Source of the DNA: Geomonas paludis
Lineage (GTDB): Bacteria > Desulfobacterota > Desulfuromonadia > Geobacterales > Geobacteraceae
DNA length: 64,000 bases
Direction: 5' to 3'
NCBI RefSeq assembly: GCF_014193585.1
Contig: NZ_BLXY01000003.1
Location: forward strand, 248,001 to 312,000
Made by a program: the position numbers and the translations under genes
Shown here: positions 48,902 through 58,987 of the stretch, in pieces
Layout of the letters: each line of letters opens with the position of its first letter
How positions within the stretch are numbered: the stretch's first letter is position 1
Notes under the pieces: generated by a model
What the model was told of the DNA's origin: nothing
Database searches by the model: none
Seen by the model: the letters and a program-made list of their open reading frames with translations, nothing else

Positions 48902-49013
48902 CCCCTCTCCCTCTGGGAGAGGGCCAGGGTGAGGGAGATGCCATTGGCAACGATGCAGCTGCCAGCAAAGCCCTCACCCGCCCTTCGGGCACCCTCTCCC
49001 GGAGGGAGAGGGG
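48902..49013. repeat. GC-rich repeat pair after the eCIS operon
   Basis: CCCCTCTCCCTCTGGGAGAG with CCAGGGTGAGGG, a 39-base spacer, then CCCTCACCCGCCCTTCGGGC and CTCTCCCGGAGGGAGAGGGG. Order, spacing and arms are nearly identical to the 6.3 kb copy, so these two are probably recent relatives. It lies between convergent genes and may end transcription from both. Confidence 0.87.
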
Positions 49014-49040
49014 ACAGATCGGGAAAGCACTGTGCAGCTT

Positions 49041-49547
49041 TCAAAACCTCCTGCTGTCGTACGCCCAATGCAACAGCGCCTGGCGCTGTCTTCTGCGGCA
49101 GGTGAGCACGCCTTCGGGACAATTGTGCCTGATCTGGGCTATGTGGCGGGTCATCGCCTTCCAGCGCTTGATCTGGCGCGCGTCGTCCGGGCACCTGCGC
49201 CCCATGTAATAGCGGCAGTACCACTGGAACCAGCCGCGCGGGTCGTCGCTGTAGATCCACCCCTTCTCGCGCCAGTAGGAGAGCGGCTTCGACGCGTTGA
49301 CCCCGAAGAAGTTGTACTCGGGAACATGCCGTTCGTGACAAAGCCGCGCCTTCTCGAACCACTCCGAGGGGAACTCATCCTGACAGTCGGTCATGTACTT
49401 ACCACCGAAGACACCCATCTCCAGCATCTCTTTAGGCGTCAGGTCCGGCTTGAACTCCGGATCAAAGTTCCCGCCCACCGGCTCGGTACGGTAATAGACG
49501 TACCCCTGCTGCATCATGTCGTTGACGCACACTCTGATCTTTTCCAC
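49041..49547 (-). CDS. Conserved hypothetical protein
   Basis: About 168 residues. The pattern Y-R-T-E-P-V-G, F-D-P-E-F-K-P-D-L-T-P-K-E-M-L-E-M-G-V-F-G-G-K-Y-M-T-D-C, W-F, G-W-F-Q-W-Y-C-R-Y-Y-M-G-R-R and R-Q-R-Q-A-L-L-H-W-A-Y-D-S-R is one I recall as conserved in diverse bacteria, without a known function. Several Cys and His residues could bind metal. No ATG fits at the N-terminus; GTG at 49547 with GGGGAG eleven bases upstream is preferred over a TTG further out. ATG at 49517 would shorten it by ten residues. It is a lone gene, converging on the eCIS run. Confidence 0.65.
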   Translation of the reverse strand: MEKIRVCVNDMMQQGYVYYRTEPVGGNFDPEFKPDLTPKEMLEMGVFGGKYMTDCQDEFPSEWFEKARLCHERHVPEYNFFGVNASKPLSYWREKGWIYSDDPRGWFQWYCRYYMGRRCPDDARQIKRWKAMTRHIAQIRHNCPEGVLTCRRRQRQALLHWAYDSRRF

Positions 49548-49676
49548 TGTGACTTGTACTCCCCAGGCAGAACGGTAAGAATATCCGGACCAAATGTACA
49601 ATGAGCTGAACCACTGTCAAGGCAAGCAATCTGTTGCGGGCGACGCCCCGGTGTGAGAAGGGGATAAGCCAAAGGC

Positions 49677-49748
49677 GGGCGAAAAATTTTTCGCCCCTAC
49701 AGTGAACCACGTCCATTCGATCGTTGTAGGGCGAATAATCATTCGCCC
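49677..49748. repeat. Paired palindromes upstream of the nar operon
   Basis: A perfect 20-base palindrome, GGGCGAAAAATTTTTCGCCC (49677-49696), lies 32 bases from GGGCGAATAATCATTCGCCC (49729-49748), eight-base arms around a four-base loop. CCCCTAC after the first and GTAGGG before the second also pair, making a two-headed REP-type unit. The rest of the non-coding stretch 49548-50096 holds the FNR-type site and no gene. Confidence 0.85.
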
Positions 49749-49960
49749 CAGCCAATCACTGTGTTCCAATGCCTTAGCGTCCGAACCTTAAGCGGCGCAC
49801 GGCCTACTCTGGCATCTGCAAGCTCGCCGCCCCTGCGGCGGCATGGTCTCATCAAACGCAACCTACCTCCCCCCACACGCCTGCAAATCCAAAACCCGAT
49901 GTTATAATGAAGACCGTCTCGCCCAAGGATTCATTAGCGAAGTTCCCATCTCCACTTTTT

Positions 49961-49974
49961 TGATTTAGGTCAAG
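49961..49974 (+). promoter_or_regulatory. FNR/CRP-family site ahead of narC
   Basis: TTGATTTAGGTCAA matches the FNR-family palindrome TTGAT-N4-ATCAA in all but one position. It lies 123 bases before the narC start codon, in a stretch otherwise without gene features, and nitrate respiration is a typical target of FNR, DNR or NarR-type regulators. The start point and the actual regulator are not known from this window; no regulator gene is adjacent. Confidence 0.55.
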
Positions 49975-50096
49975 AACCTTAACAAACTACTGTTCTAGAG
50001 TCTCCTCTATCCGAAGTGTTTACAACATCGCCCTAACCCTGCCACCGACCCGGCTAAAGGGCGTAATGACGCGCCAGAAGCCGAAGGAGAGCCTCC

Positions 50097-50930
50097 ATGC
50101 CGCATTCACCGTTCACTCCGATCCGTTTTATTCTCGCAATCTTTCTGATCGCAGCAGTATCCGGCACCGCCTTGGCCGACGGGGGCAAGGAGCTGTTCGA
50201 CAAGCACTGTGCCTCCTGCCACAGCATCGGCGGCGGCGACGGCGGCGGCCCGGATCTGAAGGGTGTCGGCGCCAAGCGCCCGGCTGAGTGGCTGGTGAAG
50301 ATCATCACCGACCCCGGCAAACTGACTGCGGAGAAGGACCCGGCCCAGGCGGAACTGGTGAAGAAGTTCGGCTTCGAGATGCCCAACGTCGGGGTGAGCC
50401 GTGGCGACGCCGAGAAGATAGTGGCGTTCCTAGGGGGCGGCGGCACTGCGGCTCCGGCTGGCGCTGCGACTGCTGCGTCAGGCAAGGAAGCGGCCGCACC
50501 GGCACCGGCAGCGGGAGAGACACCGCAGCCGGCAGAGGTCGTGGTGACCAGGGAACTCCTTGCCACCGGCCGCGACCTCTTCACCGGAAAGCAACGTTTC
50601 GCCAAAGGGGGCGCCCCCTGCGTCTCCTGCCACCGCTTCGACTACCCCGGCATCTACGGCGGCGCACTCGCGGCCGACCTCACCAACCTGTACGGCAAGA
50701 TGGGCGAAACCGGCGTGCGGGGCGTGCTGAAGAGCCTCAGCTTCCCGGTGATGAAGAAGATCTATGCTGATCGTCCCCTGACCGATGAAGAGTCCACGGC
50801 GCTCACCGCGCTGTTCAAGGACGCCGCCGCCAGAAAGCATGTGGCAAGCGATCCGTATCCCGCCGCTGGGCTCGGCTTCTTCGCCCTGTGCCTTGTCGCG
50901 GTGCTGCTGTTCAAGAGGAGAACCAAGTAA
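50097..50930 (+). CDS. narC: Membrane-anchored diheme cytochrome c of the nar operon
   Basis: A 277-residue protein: signal peptide (about 1-27, ending A-L-A), heme motif C-A-S-C-H near residue 40, a conserved M-P-N in the first domain, an Ala/Pro linker (about 115-150), a second heme motif C-V-S-C-H near 178, then a C-terminal anchor G-F-F-A-L-C-L-V-A-V-L-L-F before K-R-R. The tail-anchored diheme form resembles NarC of Thermus and relatives, which passes electrons to NarGHI. Its TAA shares a base with the narG ATG, so it is coupled to narG. The name rests on position and heme content. Confidence 0.8.
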   Translation: MPHSPFTPIRFILAIFLIAAVSGTALADGGKELFDKHCASCHSIGGGDGGGPDLKGVGAKRPAEWLVKIITDPGKLTAEKDPAQAELVKKFGFEMPNVGVSRGDAEKIVAFLGGGGTAAPAGAATAASGKEAAAPAPAAGETPQPAEVVVTRELLATGRDLFTGKQRFAKGGAPCVSCHRFDYPGIYGGALAADLTNLYGKMGETGVRGVLKSLSFPVMKKIYADRPLTDEESTALTALFKDAAARKHVASDPYPAAGLGFFALCLVAVLLFKRRTK

Positions 50931-53900
50931 TGTCACATAACAGGATCAAGGACGACTGTTCGGCGCACAACCGCCAGTGGGAGGAGCTGTACCGGAACCG
51001 GGCCCAGTACGACAAGGTGGTGCGCTCCACCCACGGCGTCAACTGCACCGGCGGCTGCAGCTGGATGGTGCACGTGAAGGACGGCATCGTCGGCTGGGAA
51101 CTGCAGGCCAACGATTACCCGCAGTTCGACGGCACCATCCCGAACCACGAGCCGCGCGGCTGCACCCGCGGCATCAGCTTCTCCTGGTATCTCTACAGCC
51201 CGCTGCGCGTGAAACATCCCTACCTGCGCGGCGCGCTCCTGGACCGCTGGAACGAGGCGAAGAAGGTTCACGCCGACCCGGTCGAGGCCTGGGCCAGCAT
51301 CGTGGAGAATCCCGAGTCACGCGCATCCTACACCGGGCAGCGCGGCATGGGGGGCTTCCGGCGCGGTGACTGGGAGACCGTCACCGAGATCATCGCCGCC
51401 TCCAGCATCTACACGGCCAAGAAGCACGGCCCGGACCGGGTGGTCGGCTTCTCCCCTATTCCCGCCATGTCCATGATCAGCTATGCGGCAGGGAGCCGTT
51501 TCCTGCAGCTCTTCGGCGGCGTCGCCATGAGCTTCTACGACTGGTACTGCGACCTTCCGCCGGCATCGCCGCAGGTCTGGGGCGAGCAGACCGACGTGAA
51601 CGAGTCGGCGGACTGGTACAACGCCTCCTACATCGTGCTGTGCGGCTCCAACGTTCCCATGACGCGCACGCCCGACGCCCACTACCTCACCGAGGCTCGC
51701 TACCGCGGCACCAAGGTGGTGGTGATGTCGCCGGACTACTCCATGGCGAGCAAGTTCGCCGACGCCTGGCTCCCGGTCGAGCAGGGGCACGACGGCGCCT
51801 TCTGGATGGCGCTGAACCACGTGATCCTGAAGGAGTTCTACGCCGAGCGCCAGGTCCCCTTCTTCGAGGAGTACGTCACCAGGTACACGGACTTTCCTTT
51901 CCTGGTGGAGCTTACGTCCTCCTCCCCTCTCCCCCTGGGAGAGGGTCAGGGTGAGGGCGTCTGGCGCCAAGGCGAACTGGCACGTGCGGCACGCTTCGAG
52001 CGCTCGGCTTCGCTGGAGCACGCGGAGTGGTGCCTGTGTGTCGCCGACAAGAGCGGCGAGGTGCGCGTTCCCAACGGCAGCCTCGGCTCGCGCTGGAGCA
52101 AGCAGGAGGGTAACTGGAACCTCGACATGAAGGACGTGGTGGACGGCGCGGAGATCGATCCCGCCCTCACCTTCCTGGGACAGGAGACCCGTAAGGTGCT
52201 GTTCCGGTTCGAGGGAGAGCAGGACGCGGTGCGCGAGGTGCCGGTGCGCCGGGTACAGACGGCGGACGGCGAGATCGTGGTCACCACGGTATTCGATCTG
52301 CTCATGGCCCAGTTCGGCGTCTCCCGCGGCTTATCCGGCGACTACCCGCGCGGCTACGATTCCGATCTCCCGTTCACGCCGAAGTGGCAGGAGAAACACA
52401 CCGGCATCGATGCCGAGACGCTGATCAAGATCGCGCGCGAATGGGGCGAGAACGGCGAGCAGAGCCGCGGGCGCAACATGGTCATCATCGGGGCCGGGGT
52501 GAACCACTGGTATCACAACGACCTCATCTACCGCGCGGCCATCACGGCACTGATCCTCACCGGGAGCGTGGGCAGAAACGGCGCAGGGCTCGCGCACTAC
52601 GTCGGCCAGGAAAAGGTGGCGCCGCTCTCCCCCTGGACCTCCATCGCCATGGCGCAGGACTGGGTCAAGGGAAGCCGTCTGCAGAACACGCCCAGCTTCT
52701 GGTACATGCACTCGGACCAGTGGCGCTACGACCGCAACTTCGTGGACTACTTCAAGCCGGAAACCGGCGACAGGATGCCCATGCACGCGGCCGACTTCAA
52801 CGCCAAGGCGGTCCGGCTGGGATGGCTCCCCTTCGCGCCGCACTTCGACGCCAACCCGCTGGAGCTCATGAAGCAGGCCAAGAACGAGGGGTGCGGGGAT
52901 GACGACGCGGTCCGTTCCTGGCTGGTGGACCGGCTGAAAAGCGGGAAAAACCGCTTCGCCATCGAGGACCCGGACGCTGCCGGCAACTCCCCGAAGGTCT
53001 GGTTCATCTGGCGTGGCAACGCCATCTCCGCTTCCGCCAAGGGGCACGAGTTCTTCCTGAAGCACGTGCTCGGCGCCCCCAATGCCAGCGCAACCGCCAA
53101 GGAAGTCGCCAAAGGGCAGGTGCAGGACATCGTCTGGCACGACAAGGCGCCCGAGGCGAAGGTGGATCTCGTCGTGGACCTGAACTTCAGGATGGACACC
53201 TCGACCCTGTACTCGGACATCGTGCTCCCCGCGGCCACCTGGTACGAGAAGAGCGACCTCAACACCACCGACATGCATTCCTTCGTGAACTGCATGGATG
53301 CGGCGGTACCTCCGTCCTGGGAATCGAAATCGGACTGGAAGATCTTCAGCAAGATCGCGAAGAAGGTGAGCGAACTGGCGGCGACCCACCTGCCGGAGCC
53401 GGTGAAAGACGTGATTGCCGCGCCGCTGTTGCACGACACACCTGGCGAGATCGCCCAGCGTTCGGTGAAGGACTGGAAGCTCGGGGAATGCGATCCGGTG
53501 CCGGGCAAGACCATGCCCAACCTGGCCATTGTCGAGCGCGACTACGTGAACCTCTATAACCGCTTCCTTTCACTGGGCCCCAACATCGGCCACCTCGGTT
53601 CCCACGGCAACTATTACGATGCGGACGACGAACACGAGAAGCTGTTGCGGGAACTCCCCAACCGGACCTGGAACGGCAAGAGCTACGTCGACTTGGCCGA
53701 CGAAAAAGTGGTGGCGGACGCGATCCTGTCGCTGGCGCCGGAGACCAACGGCGAACTGGCGCACCGCGCCTATCAGAACCTGGAGAAGCGGGTGGGTAAG
53801 CCGCTGGCGCAGATCTCCGAGGGGGCGCGCGAGATCCGGGTCAAGTGGGAGGACGTGACCCAGAAGCCGCGCCGGGTGATCAGCTCGCCCATCTGGAGCG

Positions 53901-54532
53901 GCCTTGTCAACGGCGGGCGCCCCTACTCTCCCTACACGCTGAACGTGGAGCACCTGGTCCCCTGGCGCACCCTGTCGGGAAGGCAGTCGCTCTACCTGGA
54001 CCACCCGTACTACCGCGAGTTCCACGAGGGGCTGCCGACCTTCAAGGGGAAACTGGACCCTGCGCTTTTGGACGAGACCGAGGGCGAAACGGGACTGGTG
54101 CTGAACTTCCTGACGCCGCACGGCAAATGGGGCATCCACTCGACCTACTCCGACAACCTGAGGATGCTGACGCTGTCGCGCGGCGGGCAGGCGGTCTGGC
54201 TGAATCACCTGGATGCCGCCGGGGCAGGCATCGAGGACAACGAGCAGATCGAGGTCTACAACGCCAACGGCGTCGTGGTCTGCCGCTCCATCGTTTCCTC
54301 CAGGATCCCGAGGGGAGCCGCGGTCATGTACCACGCGCCGGAGCGGACGCTGAACATCAAGAAGTCCAAGAAGAGCGGCAAGCGCGGCGGCGTGCACAAC
54401 AGCCTGTCGCGGATCCGGCTGAAGCCGACCCTGATGCTCGGGGGGTATGCCCAGTTCAGCTACTACTTCAACTACTGGGGCCCAACCGGCGTGAACCGCG
54501 ACAGTTACGTCGTGGTGAGGAAGCTCAAGTAG
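50930..54532 (+). CDS. narG: Respiratory nitrate reductase alpha subunit, with an in-frame repeat insertion
   Basis: A 1200-residue molybdopterin enzyme that reduces nitrate to nitrite at the cytoplasmic side of the inner membrane. The N-terminal Fe-S (FS0) motif is H-G-V-N-C-T-G-G-C-S-W (about 40-50) with its fourth Cys in P-R-G-C-T-R-G. The Mo ligand region reads G-E-Q-T-D-V-N-E-S-A-D-W-Y-N. No twin-arginine signal is present, as is usual for cytoplasmic NarG. Start: ATG at 50930 with AGAGGAG upstream. Near residue 332-343 the peptide P-L-P-L-G-E-G-Q-G-E-G is encoded by a member of the palindromic repeat family (51924-51957), and the frame is kept. The rest aligns in pattern with NarG. Confidence 0.95.
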   Translation: MSHNRIKDDCSAHNRQWEELYRNRAQYDKVVRSTHGVNCTGGCSWMVHVKDGIVGWELQANDYPQFDGTIPNHEPRGCTRGISFSWYLYSPLRVKHPYLRGALLDRWNEAKKVHADPVEAWASIVENPESRASYTGQRGMGGFRRGDWETVTEIIAASSIYTAKKHGPDRVVGFSPIPAMSMISYAAGSRFLQLFGGVAMSFYDWYCDLPPASPQVWGEQTDVNESADWYNASYIVLCGSNVPMTRTPDAHYLTEARYRGTKVVVMSPDYSMASKFADAWLPVEQGHDGAFWMALNHVILKEFYAERQVPFFEEYVTRYTDFPFLVELTSSSPLPLGEGQGEGVWRQGELARAARFERSASLEHAEWCLCVADKSGEVRVPNGSLGSRWSKQEGNWNLDMKDVVDGAEIDPALTFLGQETRKVLFRFEGEQDAVREVPVRRVQTADGEIVVTTVFDLLMAQFGVSRGLSGDYPRGYDSDLPFTPKWQEKHTGIDAETLIKIAREWGENGEQSRGRNMVIIGAGVNHWYHNDLIYRAAITALILTGSVGRNGAGLAHYVGQEKVAPLSPWTSIAMAQDWVKGSRLQNTPSFWYMHSDQWRYDRNFVDYFKPETGDRMPMHAADFNAKAVRLGWLPFAPHFDANPLELMKQAKNEGCGDDDAVRSWLVDRLKSGKNRFAIEDPDAAGNSPKVWFIWRGNAISASAKGHEFFLKHVLGAPNASATAKEVAKGQVQDIVWHDKAPEAKVDLVVDLNFRMDTSTLYSDIVLPAATWYEKSDLNTTDMHSFVNCMDAAVPPSWESKSDWKIFSKIAKKVSELAATHLPEPVKDVIAAPLLHDTPGEIAQRSVKDWKLGECDPVPGKTMPNLAIVERDYVNLYNRFLSLGPNIGHLGSHGNYYDADDEHEKLLRELPNRTWNGKSYVDLADEKVVADAILSLAPETNGELAHRAYQNLEKRVGKPLAQISEGAREIRVKWEDVTQKPRRVISSPIWSGLVNGGRPYSPYTLNVEHLVPWRTLSGRQSLYLDHPYYREFHEGLPTFKGKLDPALLDETEGETGLVLNFLTPHGKWGIHSTYSDNLRMLTLSRGGQAVWLNHLDAAGAGIEDNEQIEVYNANGVVVCRSIVSSRIPRGAAVMYHAPERTLNIKKSKKSGKRGGVHNSLSRIRLKPTLMLGGYAQFSYYFNYWGPTGVNRDSYVVVRKLK
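51924..51957. repeat. GC-rich palindromic repeat inside narG
   Basis: The core CCCCTCTCCCCCTGGGAGAG continues into GGTCAGGGTGAGGG, like the intergenic copies at 6273 and 48902. It is read as P-L-P-L-G-E-G-Q-G-E-G within narG. Flanks return at once to NarG-like sequence (F-P-F-L-V-E-L before, G-E-L-A-R-A-A-R-F after), so it sits in a surface loop of the protein rather than breaking it. Confidence 0.88.
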
Positions 54533-54544
54533 GACGCCCCCGTC

Positions 54545-54635
54545 CCCCTCCCTAACCCTCCCCCTCCGGGGGCGGGGACTGGAACGGAGCCGTACGCTCC
54601 CCCCGGAGGGGGGAGGCCGGGAGGGGGGGATTCCT
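54545..54635. repeat. GC-rich hairpin repeat between narG and narH
   Basis: CCCTCCCTAACCCTCCCCCT joined to CCGGGGGCGGGG, then CCCCCCGGAGGGGGGAGGCC and GGGAGGGGGG. It is related in design (paired C-rich and G-rich arms) to the CCCTCTCCC family but differs in sequence. It splits the otherwise overlapping nar genes by 129 bases. Confidence 0.75.
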
Positions 54636-54661
54636 TAAAGCGAGAATTCAAGGAGCCATAT

Positions 54662-56112
<1,451 letters not shown>

Positions 56113-56116
<4 letters not shown>

Positions 56117-56658
56117 GCATGCAGCAGAGTTACCACGCCCTGGCGCGGCTGTTTGAATATCCGCAGGAGCGGGAGCAGTTGCTTGCCTCCTACGACGCCC
56201 TCTCCTCCTACCTGAGGCGCAGCGGCATCGAGTCGCGCGCCCATCTTTTCGGGGAGATGCTGGAAAACTGCACTCTCGCCGAACTTCAAGAAGATTACGT
56301 GGCCCGCTTCGATTTCAACCCGGCGGCGGCCCCGTACCTTGGGCACCACCTGTACGGGGACAACCAGAAGAAGGGTGGCTACATGATCCAGGTAAAGCAG
56401 GAGTACGGCAGGCACGACTTCGATGCGCCGGGGGACGAACTCCCTGACCACCTGGGCGTGCTGCTCGCCTTCCTGGCCCACCTCGCGCGCCGCGGTGAAG
56501 ACGGCTTCCGCCGCGAGTTCATCGAGAAACTGGTTCTGCCGGGGATCAACAAGCTGCTTGGCTCTTCGATCGAGCGCGACCCGTCCCCGTGGCTCACCCT
56601 GGTCGAGGCGGCCGAGCTTTTGTGCAGCGCGGACTGCCGTGAGGAGGCAACATGCTGA
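56113..56658 (+). CDS. narJ: Nitrate reductase assembly chaperone
   Basis: A 181-residue protein of the TorD/NarJ type, needed for loading the molybdenum cofactor into NarG. Motifs include L-A-R-L-F-E-Y-P near residue 10, E-L-Q-E-D-Y-V-A-R-F-D-F-N-P, L-G-H-H-L-Y-G-D, and E-L-P-D-H-L-G-V-L-L-A-F-L near the centre, the NarJ core. It overlaps narH at its start and narI at its end, so the subunits are coupled. Length is slightly short for the family but within range. Confidence 0.92.
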
Positions 56659-57317
56659 ACTCTTTGATCTTCATCGCCCTGCCCTACGCGGCCCTGGCGC
56701 TGCTGCTCCTGGTTACCCCGTACCGTTTTTTGAGCAACCGGCTGACCTGGTCCGCTTACTCGACGCAATTCCTGGAGCGTAAGGTGCTCTACTGGGGGAT
56801 CAACCCGTGGCACTACGGCATCCTTCCCATCCTGCTGGCCCACGTGCTCGGCTTCGCCTTTCCCGGCCTCTTCAAGCGGTTCCTGGGCAATCCGGAGACC
56901 CTGGTGGGCGTGGAAAGCGTGCTGTTCGGGCTGGGAGCCTTCGCCGTGCTGGGGGTGCTGCTCCTTTTGCTGCGCAGGGTGAACTCGGGGATGCTGAAGC
57001 GGGTGACCTTCAGTTCCGATTGGCTGATCCTGTACCTCTTGCTGTTCCAGGCCGGCACCGGGATCTACATCGGCTACTTCATGCGCTGGGGGTCGCAGTG
57101 GTACCTGCACACGGCGGTGCCCTACCTCTGGTCCATCGTGTCGTTCCAGCCGCAGATAGAGTACGTGGCCGACCTCCCGCTGGTGTTCAAGCTGCACGCC
57201 GCCTGCGCTTTCCTGATCGTGGCCGTGCTCCCCTTCACCAAGCTGGTGCACATGCTCTACCTGCCGGTCGATTTTCTGAAGGACCCGCCGCTTCTGTACC
57301 GGTGGCGGTCGAAGTAA
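56652..57317 (+). CDS. narI: Nitrate reductase gamma subunit, cytochrome b
   Basis: A 221-residue membrane protein with five predicted spans. The heme-ligand pairs are kept: H-Y-G-I-L-P-I-L-L-A-H (ten residues between His, as for the first pair in E. coli) and K-L-H-A-A-C-A-F...K-L-V-H (18 residues apart). It takes electrons from quinol at the periplasmic face and anchors NarGH. It overlaps narJ. Downstream lies a repeat pair and then narK. Confidence 0.94.
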   Translation: MLNSLIFIALPYAALALLLLVTPYRFLSNRLTWSAYSTQFLERKVLYWGINPWHYGILPILLAHVLGFAFPGLFKRFLGNPETLVGVESVLFGLGAFAVLGVLLLLLRRVNSGMLKRVTFSSDWLILYLLLFQAGTGIYIGYFMRWGSQWYLHTAVPYLWSIVSFQPQIEYVADLPLVFKLHAACAFLIVAVLPFTKLVHMLYLPVDFLKDPPLLYRWRSK

Positions 57318-57330
57318 TGTGCAGTGAGCC

Positions 57331-57432
57331 GCCCTCACCCCTGCCCCTCTCCCGGAGGGCGAGGGGGTGGACGGGTGCGAGTGGAGGGGACGCATGGGCG
57401 CTTTAGGTCCCCTCTCCCCCTGGGAGAGGGGG
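57331..57432. repeat. GC-rich palindromic repeats between narI and narK
   Basis: CCCTCACCCCTGCCCCTCTC with CCGGAGGGCGAGGGGGTGGAC, then CCCCTCTCCCCCTGGGAGAG at about 57410. It is the same family as the narG insertion and the 59.7-60.8 kb arrays, and directly follows the narI stop after a TGAGCC-like junction that also appears at the other arrays. Confidence 0.85.
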
Positions 57433-57486
57433 TGTCAGTTGGCAGCATGGACGGATATGGGCATTTGAAAATTTATGGAGGGGATG

Positions 57487-58872
57487 ATGTCTTCACGAGT
57501 ACTGACGGTTTGGACCCCGGAAGATGCGCACTTTTGGGAGGAGCAGGGTAAGGCGGTCGCCTACCGAAACCTATGGATCTCGATCCCCGCCCTCTTCCTA
57601 TCCTTCGCGGTCTGGATGGTGTGGAGTGTGGTCGTGGTGAACCTGCAGTCGATCGGCTTCTCCTTCGACGCGGACAAGCTGTTCTGGCTGGCCGCGCTGC
57701 CCGGCCTCTCCGGGGCGACCCTGCGCATCTTCTATTCCTTCATGGTCCCCATCTTCGGCGGCAGAACCTGGACTACCATCAGTACGGCCTCCCTGTTGAT
57801 CCCGGCGGTCGGCATCGGCTTCGCGGTACGGGACCCCGGCACGAGCTACAGCACGATGCTGCTGCTGGCATTTCTGTGCGGCCTGGGCGGAGGCAACTTC
57901 GCCTCCAGCATGTCCAACATCAGCTTCTTCTTCCCGAAGGCCCTCAAGGGAACCGCCCTCGGCCTGAACGCGGGCCTTGGCAACCTCGGCGTCAGCGCCA
58001 TGCAGTTCCTGGTGCCGCTGGTGATCACCGGGGGCATGTTCGGCGCCCTGTGCGGCGCTCCCCAGGTCTGCGTCGTCAAGGGGGTCTCCACCTCGGTCTG
58101 GATGCAGAACGCCGGCTTCGTCTGGGTCCCCTTCATCGTCCTATCCACCCTGGCCGCCTGGTTCGGCATGAATGACATTGCCGATGCCAAGGCCTCCTTC
58201 AAGGAGCAGTCGGTCATCTTCAAGCGCAAGCACAACTGGATCATGTGCTGGCTCTACCTCGGCACCTTCGGTTCGTTCATCGGCTATTCCGCGGGGCTGC
58301 CGCTCTTGATCAAGTCGCAGTTCCCGGCCATCAACCCGATGCAGTACGCCTTCCTGGGGCCCCTGGTGGGGGCGCTGTGCCGGCCTCTTGGCGGCTGGAT
58401 CGCCGACAAGGTCGGGGGCGCCCGGGTCACCTTCTGGAATTTTATCGCCATGACGGCGGCAGCCTTCGGGGTGTTGCACTACCTGCCGACCCAGGGGAAC
58501 TCAGGCAGCTTCTGGGGCTTTCTGGCCATGTTCATCGTCATGTTTGTCACCACCGGCATCGGCAACGGGTCGACCTTCCGGATGATCCCGGTGATCTTCC
58601 TGACCGAGCGCCAGCGTGCGGCGGGCGACGTGCGGCGCGAGGCCCAGGCGAGGGCGGCGGCAGAGGCGGGAAAGGAAGCCGCGGCCGTGCTCGGCTTCTG
58701 CTCCGCGTTCGCAGCCTACGGCGCCTTCTTCATCCCCAAGGCGTTCGGGACCTCCATCGCCCATACCGGCGGCCCCCAAGCGGCCCTGTACGGCTTCCTC
58801 GCCTTCTATCTGAGCTGTATCGCGCTCACTTGGTACTGGTATTCGCGCAGGAATGCAGAGATGCCCTGCTAG
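57487..58872 (+). CDS. narK: Nitrate/nitrite transporter NarK, major facilitator family
   Basis: About 461 residues with 12 membrane segments. Signature stretches: W-I-S-I-P-A-L-F-L-S-F-A-V-W, F-W-L-A-A-L-P-G-L-S-G-A-T-L-R, G-G-G-N-F-A-S-S-M-S-N-I-S-F-F-F-P, the nitrate signature N-A-G-L-G-N-L-G-V, and G-R/P-x-G-G-W in the second half. It imports nitrate or exports nitrite. Of three in-frame ATGs, 57487 is chosen because GGAGG lies five bases before it. It is downstream of narI, separated by repeats, and is probably read with the nar operon or from a nearby promoter. Confidence 0.95.
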   Translation: MSSRVLTVWTPEDAHFWEEQGKAVAYRNLWISIPALFLSFAVWMVWSVVVVNLQSIGFSFDADKLFWLAALPGLSGATLRIFYSFMVPIFGGRTWTTISTASLLIPAVGIGFAVRDPGTSYSTMLLLAFLCGLGGGNFASSMSNISFFFPKALKGTALGLNAGLGNLGVSAMQFLVPLVITGGMFGALCGAPQVCVVKGVSTSVWMQNAGFVWVPFIVLSTLAAWFGMNDIADAKASFKEQSVIFKRKHNWIMCWLYLGTFGSFIGYSAGLPLLIKSQFPAINPMQYAFLGPLVGALCRPLGGWIADKVGGARVTFWNFIAMTAAAFGVLHYLPTQGNSGSFWGFLAMFIVMFVTTGIGNGSTFRMIPVIFLTERQRAAGDVRREAQARAAAEAGKEAAAVLGFCSAFAAYGAFFIPKAFGTSIAHTGGPQAALYGFLAFYLSCIALTWYWYSRRNAEMPC

Positions 58873-58987
58873 AGATGGCAGGCGGGACAGCGCCGGGAAA
58901 TTGTGGTATCTTCTCCCGGTGCCGAAAGGGCAAGTTTGCGGCAATACTGAAGGTCCGGTGGGGACAGCCGGGCCGCCAGAGGGTCAC

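Noticed and set aside
49462-49755. 97-codon minus-strand frame upstream of the conserved hypothetical gene
   Set aside because: It crosses the palindrome pair, overlaps the real gene in another frame and has no family features.
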